64,000 bases of DNA from a bacterium (GTDB taxonomy: Bacteria > Pseudomonadota > Alphaproteobacteria > Rhodobacterales > Rhodobacteraceae), in assembly GCA_016124195.1 (NCBI GenBank), contig WGOE01000002.1:1-64000 (forward strand). The letters are read 5' to 3'. Below, piece by piece: positions 58,612 to 64,000 of this stretch (positions are counted from its first letter, which is position 1; the number at the start of each line of letters is the position of its first letter). The notes beneath the pieces were generated by a model. That model made no database searches. It had not been told where the DNA came from and worked only from the letters and a program-made list of their open reading frames with translations. The position numbers were made by a program, and so were the translations under genes.

Positions 58612-60099
58612 ATGGCACAGGACAAACCCGCCCGCCGCCCGCGCGCCGAAACGCCCAAGGGCTTTCGCGACTATTTCGGCGCGGACGTCACCGAACGCAA
58701 GCAGATGCTGGACAAGGTGGCCGAGGTTTATCACCGTTACGGCTTTGATCCCCTGGAAACCAGCGCGGTCGAGACGGTCGAGGCGCTGGGCAAGTTCCTG
58801 CCCGACGTCGACCGCCCCAACGAGGGCGTCTTTGCCTGGCAGGATGAGGATGCCGATTGGCTGGCCCTGCGCTATGACCTGACCGCCCCCCTGGCGCGTG
58901 CCTATGCGCAGCACCGCAACGATCTGCCCGCGCCCTACCGCCGCTACGCGATGGGGCCGGTCTGGCGCAACGAAAAGCCGGGCCCGGGGCGGTTTCGCCA
59001 GTTTTATCAATGCGACGCCGATACGGTGGGCGCCCCCAGTGTGGCCGCCGATGCCGAGATCTGCGCCATGCTGTCGGACGCGCTGGAGACGGTGGGCATT
59101 CCGCGCGGCGATTACGTCGTTAAGGTCAACAACCGCAAGGTGCTGAACGGGGTGATGGAGGTGGCCGGCGTGCTCGACCCCTCCGATCCCCAACGCTTTG
59201 CCGAGGAACGTGGCATCGTGCTGCGCGCCATCGACAAGATCGACCGGCTGGGCGATGCCGGCGTACGCGCGCTGCTGGGCGAGGGGCGGCGCGATGAAAG
59301 CGGCGATTTCACCAAGGGCGCAGGCCTCGCACCCGCGCAGGCCGAGGTTGTCATGGGCTTCACCACCGCCAGACGCGACAGCGGGGCGGCCACGGTCGCG
59401 CGGTTGCGCGAACTCGTCGGCGCTTCGGTGATCGGGGCCGAAGGGGTGGCAGAGCTTGAGACCATTGCCGAATTGCTGGACCGTCAGGGTTATGGTGCGG
59501 ACCGGATCGTGCTTGACCCCGGCGTGGTGCGTGGGCTCGGGTATTACACCGGGCCGGTCTATGAGGCCGAGTTGACCTTTGAAATCCTCGACGAAAAGGG
59601 TCGCAAGCGGCAGTTCGGTTCTGTCGCGGGCGGCGGGCGCTATGACGATCTGGTCAAGCGCTTCACCGGGCAGGCTGTCCCGGCGACCGGGGTTTCGATC
59701 GGGGTGGACCGGCTTCTGGCTGCCCTGCGCGCCAAGGGGCGCGGCGGGGTGGATCTGGCGGGGCCTGTCGTCGTCACCGTGATGGACCGCGACCGGATGG
59801 CCGATTACATGGCCATGGTGGGCGAGTTGCGTCAGGCGGGCATCCGCGCCGAGGTTTACCTCGGCAACCCCAAGAACTTTGGCAACCAGTTGAAATATGC
59901 CGACAAGCGCCAATCCCCGATCGCGGTGATCCAGGGCGGCGACGAGGCGGAAAAGGGCGTGGTCGTCCTGAAAGACCTGATCCTTGGCGCGCAGATCGCG
60001 CAGAATGCCACGCTGGAGGAGTGGAAAGACCGGCCCGCCCAGGTCGAGGTGCCGCGCGCCGATCTGGTGCAGGCCGTGCGCCGGATGCTGGTGCAATGA
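58612..60099 (+). CDS. hisS: Histidine-tRNA ligase
   Basis: A 495-residue class II synthetase: motif 1 region ([20 protein letters not shown]), [16 protein letters not shown], motif 2 [20 protein letters not shown] with CDADTVG, the His-specific [14 protein letters not shown], motif 3 [13 protein letters not shown] and a C-terminal anticodon domain. It charges tRNA-His. This longer alphaproteobacterial type lies directly before hisZ-hisG, with a four-base overlap, coupling tRNA charging and histidine synthesis genes. The start is ATG 58612. Confidence 0.96.
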   Translation: MAQDKPARRPRAETPKGFRDYFGADVTERKQMLDKVAEVYHRYGFDPLETSAVETVEALGKFLPDVDRPNEGVFAWQDEDADWLALRYDLTAPLARAYAQHRNDLPAPYRRYAMGPVWRNEKPGPGRFRQFYQCDADTVGAPSVAADAEICAMLSDALETVGIPRGDYVVKVNNRKVLNGVMEVAGVLDPSDPQRFAEERGIVLRAIDKIDRLGDAGVRALLGEGRRDESGDFTKGAGLAPAQAEVVMGFTTARRDSGAATVARLRELVGASVIGAEGVAELETIAELLDRQGYGADRIVLDPGVVRGLGYYTGPVYEAELTFEILDEKGRKRQFGSVAGGGRYDDLVKRFTGQAVPATGVSIGVDRLLAALRAKGRGGVDLAGPVVVTVMDRDRMADYMAMVGELRQAGIRAEVYLGNPKNFGNQLKYADKRQSPIAVIQGGDEAEKGVVVLKDLILGAQIAQNATLEEWKDRPAQVEVPRADLVQAVRRMLVQ

Positions 60100-61187
60100 C
60101 GCCAAAGGCCGCGATCCGGGCCGAGGCCGAACGCCTGTTCGCGGCCTTTCAGGCGGCCGGCGCGGTGCCGGTCGATGCCGATATCCTGCTGCCGGCCGAG
60201 ACTTTGCTGGACCTCTATGGCGAGGATATCCGCGCGCGGGCCTATGTGACGACCGACCCCTTGCGGGGCGAGATGATGCTGCGTCCCGACTTCACCGTTC
60301 CGGTGGTGCAGGCGCATATGAGCCACGGCGCCGAGCCCGCGCGCTATTGCTACCTGGGCGAGGTCTTTCGCAAGCAGGATCATCTGAACAACCGCGCCAG
60401 CGAATATCTGCAGGTCGGCTTCGAAGTCTTTGACCGCGAGGCGCCCGAGGCCGCCGATGCCGAGGTCTTTGCCCTGTTCCGCGATGCCTTGGCCGGGCTG
60501 CCCCTGCGGGCGGTGACGGGCGACATCGGCATCCTGATGGCTGCGGTCCGCGGCATCGAGACGACCGACCGGCGCAAGGCCGCGCTGTTGCGCCATATCT
60601 GGCGGCCGCAGCGGTTTCGTGCCCTGCTTGACCGCTACTCTGGCCGGGCGCCGATGCCCGAGGCGCGGGCGGCCCTGCTGGACCGGCTGGCCACCGGCAC
60701 GCCGGAGGCGCTGATCGCGGCGGCCGGTCCCCTGATCGGGTTGCGCGACGCCGAAGAGATCGGCGCACGGGCGCAGGCCCTGCTGGAGGATGCCAAGGTG
60801 GCGCCGATTTCGGCGCTGGAAGCGGCGATGCTTTACGACCTCTTGCAGTTGCAGGCCCCGGCGCAGGCGGCACTGAGCCACCTGCGGGGCATTTCGGCGC
60901 ATCTGCCCGCCATCGGTGCTGCGGTGGACCGCTTTGCCACAAGGCTCGAGGCTTTGGCCGCGCGCGGGGTCGAGGTCAGGTCGCTGGCCTTCGAGGCGAG
61001 CCACGGACGTACGGCGATGGAATATTACGACGGCTTTGTCTTCAGCTTTGTGGCGGGCGAGGACATCGTGGCGTCGGGCGGGCGTTATGACGCGCTGACG
61101 GCCGTGCTGGGGCAGGGCCGATCGATCCCTGCCGTGGGGGCCATCGTGCGGCCGCATCTGGTGGCGGCGCTGAGGGAGGCGGTCTGA
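60096..61187 (+). CDS. hisZ: ATP phosphoribosyltransferase regulatory subunit
   Basis: A 363-residue HisS-like protein without synthetase activity: [40 protein letters not shown] with [28 protein letters not shown] and [13 protein letters not shown]. It binds the short HisG and makes it active and sensitive to histidine. The ATG overlaps the hisS stop by four bases; its own stop overlaps the hisG start by one base. Confidence 0.94.
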   Translation: MTPKAAIRAEAERLFAAFQAAGAVPVDADILLPAETLLDLYGEDIRARAYVTTDPLRGEMMLRPDFTVPVVQAHMSHGAEPARYCYLGEVFRKQDHLNNRASEYLQVGFEVFDREAPEAADAEVFALFRDALAGLPLRAVTGDIGILMAAVRGIETTDRRKAALLRHIWRPQRFRALLDRYSGRAPMPEARAALLDRLATGTPEALIAAAGPLIGLRDAEEIGARAQALLEDAKVAPISALEAAMLYDLLQLQAPAQAALSHLRGISAHLPAIGAAVDRFATRLEALAARGVEVRSLAFEASHGRTAMEYYDGFVFSFVAGEDIVASGGRYDALTAVLGQGRSIPAVGAIVRPHLVAALREAV

Positions 61188-61861
61188 TGGTCAGGATCGG
61201 CGTGCCGTCCAAGGGGCGGCTGATGGAAAAGACCTTCGACTGGTTCGGCGCTCGCGGCCTGCGCATGACCAAGACCGGGTCGGAACGCGAATATGCCGGC
61301 GTGGTGGACGGGGTGGCGGGGGTCGAGCTGGTGATGCTGTCGGCCGGCGAGATCCCGCGCGAACTGGCCGCCGGGCGGATCGACCTTGGCGTGACGGGCA
61401 CCGACCTCGTGCGCGACAAGCTGGCCGATTGGCAGCGGCAGGTGTCGGAAGTGGCGGCGCTGGGCTTTGGTCATGCCGATCTGATCATCGCGGTGCCGGC
61501 CTCGTGGATCGACGTCGATACGGTCGATGATCTGGATGCGGTGGCGGCGGCGTTTCGGCTGCGGCACGGCTTTCGCCTGCGGATCGCCACCAAATATCAC
61601 CGGCTGGTGCGTGACTATCTGACGGCCCAGGGCGTGGCCGATTATCAGCTGGTCGACAGTCAGGGCGCCACCGAGGGCACGGTCAAGAACCTGACGGCCG
61701 AGGCGATTGCCGACATCACCTCGTCTGGCGAGACGCTGCGGGCCAATCACCTGAAGGTGTTGAGCGATGCGCTGATCCTGCAAAGCCAGGCGATGCTGTA
61801 CCGATCGGCACTGGCCGATGCAGAGGAAGTTTCTGCCGTTCTGGGCCGGATAGGCTATTGA
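61187..61861 (+). CDS. hisG: ATP phosphoribosyltransferase, short form
   Basis: A 224-residue HisG without the C-terminal ACT domain: RIGVPSKGRLMEKTFDWFGA, LGVTGTDLVRDKLADW, LRIATKYHRLVRDYL and the PRPP-binding VDSQGATEGTVKNLTAEAIA. It starts histidine synthesis and needs HisZ, which is encoded just upstream. Length fits the short class. Confidence 0.95.
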   Translation: MVRIGVPSKGRLMEKTFDWFGARGLRMTKTGSEREYAGVVDGVAGVELVMLSAGEIPRELAAGRIDLGVTGTDLVRDKLADWQRQVSEVAALGFGHADLIIAVPASWIDVDTVDDLDAVAAAFRLRHGFRLRIATKYHRLVRDYLTAQGVADYQLVDSQGATEGTVKNLTAEAIADITSSGETLRANHLKVLSDALILQSQAMLYRSALADAEEVSAVLGRIGY

Positions 61862-61882
61862 CCGCGCGCCCGGGGCCGGCCG

Positions 61883-61940
61883 CCGGGAGGGTTTCACACC
61901 CTCCCGGACCCTCCTGTGGAGTATTTCTGCCTGAATGAAG
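61883..61940 (+). repeat. Dispersed intergenic repeat
   Basis: Hairpin CCGGGAGGGT-TTCAC-ACCCTCCCGG (61883-61907), then ACCCTCCTGTGGAGTATTTC and TGCCTGAATGAAGG. It lies between hisG and the convergent transporter gene. Confidence 0.7.
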
Positions 61941-61948
61941 GGACGGGG

Positions 61949-62818
61949 TCAGGCCTTGCGGCTGGCCATGGCGACCCCGGTGGCGGCGAGGGCCATGCCG
62001 AGCCAGCCGAGGGGGGGCATGACCTCGCCCAGAAGCGGCCAGGCGAAGAGGGCCGACAGGGGTGGGACGAGGTAGAACAGGGCCGAGACGCGGCTGACCG
62101 CCCCGGCGCGGATCATCGCCAGCAAAAGCGACAGCGCCAGAAGCGAATTGCCGATCACGAGGTAGGCCATCACCCAGACGAACTCCCAGTCCCACTGGAT
62201 CTGCAGGGATTCGGTGGCGATGGCAAGCGGCAGGGTGAAGGCGGCGCCGACGGTATACTGGATCAGGTTGGCGGTGACCGGGTGGTGGGCGACGCCGTAT
62301 TTCTTTTCGTAAAGCGTGCCGGCCGTGATGCCCAGAAGCGCCAGCACGGTGCAGGCGAGGCCGAAGGGGTTCTCGGCGGCAATCTTCGATCGGGCAAGGA
62401 TCACCACCGCGGACCCTGCAAGGCCGAGGGCAAGGCCGAGCCAGCCGCGGCGCGACAGGGTCTCTCCGACCAGGCCGGGGGCGGCGAGCGCCACCAGGAT
62501 CGGTTGCAGGCAGACGATGATCGAGACGGCGCCGGCCGAGACGCCGGACTTGAAGGCCACATAGCAGAGGCCAAAATAGGCGACCTGGATCAAAAAGCCC
62601 ACGACGGCGACATCGGCCGCGGCGCGCCAGGTCCGGGGCAGCGGCGGGCGGACGACCAGCGCCACCGGCAGAAGGGCGGCCAGCACCAGCACATAGCGCA
62701 GCGCCAGCAGCGTCAGGGGCTGGGCATGCATCAGCCCCAGCTTGGCCACGCCAAAGCCCGCGGACCACAAGAGCAGAAAGATGACGGGGGCGGCGGCAAG
62801 CCAGATCGGGCGTTTCAT
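61949..62818 (-). CDS. EamA-family DMT transporter
   Basis: A 289-residue membrane protein with ten hydrophobic segments in two EamA repeats: VIFLLLWSAGFGVAKLGLMH, VAYFGLCYVAFKSGVSAGAV and LVPPLSALFAWPLLGEVMPP with LGWLGMALAATGVAMA. DMT proteins export or import small metabolites such as amino acids; the substrate is unknown. I start at MKRPIW (62818). It is a single gene. Confidence 0.9.
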   Translation of the reverse strand: MKRPIWLAAAPVIFLLLWSAGFGVAKLGLMHAQPLTLLALRYVLVLAALLPVALVVRPPLPRTWRAAADVAVVGFLIQVAYFGLCYVAFKSGVSAGAVSIIVCLQPILVALAAPGLVGETLSRRGWLGLALGLAGSAVVILARSKIAAENPFGLACTVLALLGITAGTLYEKKYGVAHHPVTANLIQYTVGAAFTLPLAIATESLQIQWDWEFVWVMAYLVIGNSLLALSLLLAMIRAGAVSRVSALFYLVPPLSALFAWPLLGEVMPPLGWLGMALAATGVAMASRKA

Positions 62819-62854
62819 GGCCCCTGTCTGCCAGCGCATTCGCCGGCCTGCAAG

Positions 62855-63280
62855 TCAGCGCAGCCCGATTTCCGCCAGCGCGAGCGCCAGGGCCGGGGGC
62901 AAGGCGTCATCCAGGGCGCGGCCCTTGGGCAAGTCTCGCGGGGATTCGTCAACGGGCAGATAGCGCCAGCCTTGGAAGGGACGGCGGGCGGCGGGCTCGG
63001 TGCGGATCACCTCGAGGTCCAGCACCAGGGCGCAGCGGTCGATCCCGTCGGCGCCCTGACGCGGGTCAAGGCCAAGGATGCGCTGCCGGGCCAGAATTTG
63101 ACCCTTGATCACCCAATACAGCGAACCTCCATCCAGCACCTCTGCCTCGCGCTTGGGGAACATCCGGGTGATGTGTTCGGCCGTGCCGGGCGCCCAATGG
63201 TGGCGGTGCTGGTCCTGCCACTGGATCAGATCCTCGACGCTTTCGGCGCCGACGCAGAGCTTCAGGATGTTCAGTGGCAC
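62855..63280 (-). CDS. DUF1489 family protein
   Basis: A 141-residue soluble protein starting at GTG 63280: PLNILKLCVGAESVEDLIQW, HHWAPGTAEHITRMFPKREA, GGSLYWVIKGQILARQRILG and FQGWRYLPVDESPRDLP are conserved blocks of DUF1489, a conserved alphaproteobacterial family of unknown function. CGGAG lies eight bases upstream. It is divergent from nrdJ with 156 bp between. Confidence 0.87.
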   Translation of the reverse strand: MPLNILKLCVGAESVEDLIQWQDQHRHHWAPGTAEHITRMFPKREAEVLDGGSLYWVIKGQILARQRILGLDPRQGADGIDRCALVLDLEVIRTEPAARRPFQGWRYLPVDESPRDLPKGRALDDALPPALALALAEIGLR

Positions 63281-63436
63281 GATTCGACTCCGGTTGAGGT
63301 ACCAAGGATAGGGCCGCTTCCAGCTTGTGCAAGACGCCGCGAGAATATCCTGACGTGCCCTTGTCGCAAGCGGCGCATGGGCGTATCTTGTGCCTTCTGC
63401 CCAAACCTCCCCCATCTTTCGACAAAGGTCCTGCCC

Positions 63437-64000
63437 ATGTCCCGTTTCGCCGCCCCCATCGCAGAGCAGATCTGGGACATGAAATACCGCCTGAAAGAGG
63501 GCGATGGCACGGTGGTGGACACCTCGGTCGAAGACACCTGGCGGCGAATCGCCCGCGCGCTGGCGGTGGTGGAAAAAGACCCCGCCACATGGGAAGCGCG
63601 GTTCTATGCGGCCCTTGAAGGGTTCAAGTTCCTGCCGGCGGGCCGGATCACCGCGGGGGCTGGCACCGGGCGGGCGGTCACGCTGTTCAACTGCTTTGTC
63701 ATGGGCACGATTCCCGACACGATGGCCGGCATCTTCGACGCGCTGAAAGAGGCCGCGCTGACCATGCAGCAGGGCGGCGGCATCGGCTACGACTTCTCGA
63801 CGATCCGGCCGCGTGGCGCCGAGGTCAAGGGCGTGGCGGCCGATGCCTCGGGCCCCCTGTCCTTCATGGATGTCTGGGATGCGATGTGCCGCACCATCAT
63901 GTCGGCCGGGTCGCGCCGGGGCGCCATGATGGCCACGATGCGCTGCGACCACCCCGATATCGAGGCCTTCATCGAGGCCAAGAAAGACCCCGCCCGCCTG
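63437..64000 (+). CDS. nrdJ: Adenosylcobalamin-dependent ribonucleotide reductase, 5' part
   Basis: The first 188 residues are in the window; the gene runs off the right edge. MSRFAAPIAEQIWDMKYRLK, the ATP-like FKFLPAGRITAGAGTGRAVT, NCFVMGTIPDTMAGIFDALK, MQQGGGIGYDFSTIRPRG and SAGSRRGAMMATMRCDHPDI are typical of class II (NrdJ) enzymes. They make deoxynucleotides with vitamin B12 and without oxygen. No B12 riboswitch or NrdR box is apparent in the 156 bp upstream. Confidence 0.93.
   Translation, partial: MSRFAAPIAEQIWDMKYRLKEGDGTVVDTSVEDTWRRIARALAVVEKDPATWEARFYAALEGFKFLPAGRITAGAGTGRAVTLFNCFVMGTIPDTMAGIFDALKEAALTMQQGGGIGYDFSTIRPRGAEVKGVAADASGPLSFMDVWDAMCRTIMSAGSRRGAMMATMRCDHPDIEAFIEAKKDPARL

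Noticed and set aside
63281-63436. Possible cobalamin riboswitch before nrdJ
   Set aside because: I looked for the B12-box and the long structured leader; the gap is only 156 bp and shows neither.

Overview
The window is high-GC DNA from an alphaproteobacterium, most likely of the order Rhodobacterales (Rhodobacter/Paracoccus relatives). Evidence: the gene families (TTT tricarboxylate transporter, pxpABC, hisS-hisZ-hisG with short HisG and HisZ, B12-dependent NrdJ, XdhABC, L21 with a long Ala-rich tail), very short or overlapping gene junctions, and a dispersed intergenic repeat (GC hairpin followed by an ATATTT stretch and AATGAAAG-like end). All functions are read from translated sequence and remembered family features; no database search was run.

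Layout. (1) 1-8578 is an accessory and decayed region: pieces of IS5-, IS110-, IS3- and probably IS256-type transposases, a short-chain dehydrogenase whose N-terminus was lost beside an IS3 fragment, a group of envelope genes on the minus strand (glycine-zipper lipoprotein, small periplasmic protein, OmpW-like barrel, a Gly-rich secreted protein behind an FNR/NNR-like box), a large serine recombinase killed by an in-frame stop, a DUF2924 remnant, and three phage/island-like small genes. It ends at the 3' end of tRNA-Ser(CGA), a typical integration site. (2) 8669-18417: rplU-rpmA and two GNAT acetyltransferases, then a TetR regulator divergent from a PotDBCA-like ABC importer operon ending in a metallo-beta-lactamase-fold hydrolase, then pxpABC (5-oxoprolinase). 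(3) 18507-26998: a GlxA/CdhR-like regulator divergent from an operon that reads as carnitine/gamma-butyrobetaine catabolism (BKACE enzyme, carnitine dehydrogenase-thioesterase fusion, SDR, CaiA-like acyl-CoA dehydrogenase, ADP-forming CoA ligase, CaiD-like hydratase). (4) 27059-33807: tctCBA on the minus strand, divergent from a response regulator-histidine kinase-periplasmic binding protein trio with a two-repeat box between them, then a 41-aa gene with an elaborate promoter.

(5) 33932-40235: a four-gene oxidative pentose (L-arabinose/D-galactose type) operon with a divergent LysR regulator. (6) 40297-42302: an FAD amine/amino-acid oxidase, divergent from ArsR-SRPBCC. (7) 42373-54235: nucleobase/nucleoside salvage: a BMP-type ABC importer, a nucleoside/guanine deaminase, cytosine deaminase and xdhABC; xdhA carries a 36-bp minisatellite in its interdomain linker. 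(8) 54477-64000: dnaE, slyX, hisS-hisZ-hisG, an EamA transporter, a DUF1489 gene and the start of nrdJ, which runs off the right edge.

No CRISPR array, rRNA operon or complete insertion sequence was seen. The best leads are the 41-aa gene with an operator across its predicted promoter, the response regulator-kinase-binding protein trio with its direct-repeat box, the carnitine/butyrobetaine operon interrupted by an inverted pair of dispersed repeats, the xdhA minisatellite, and the tRNA-linked decayed element.
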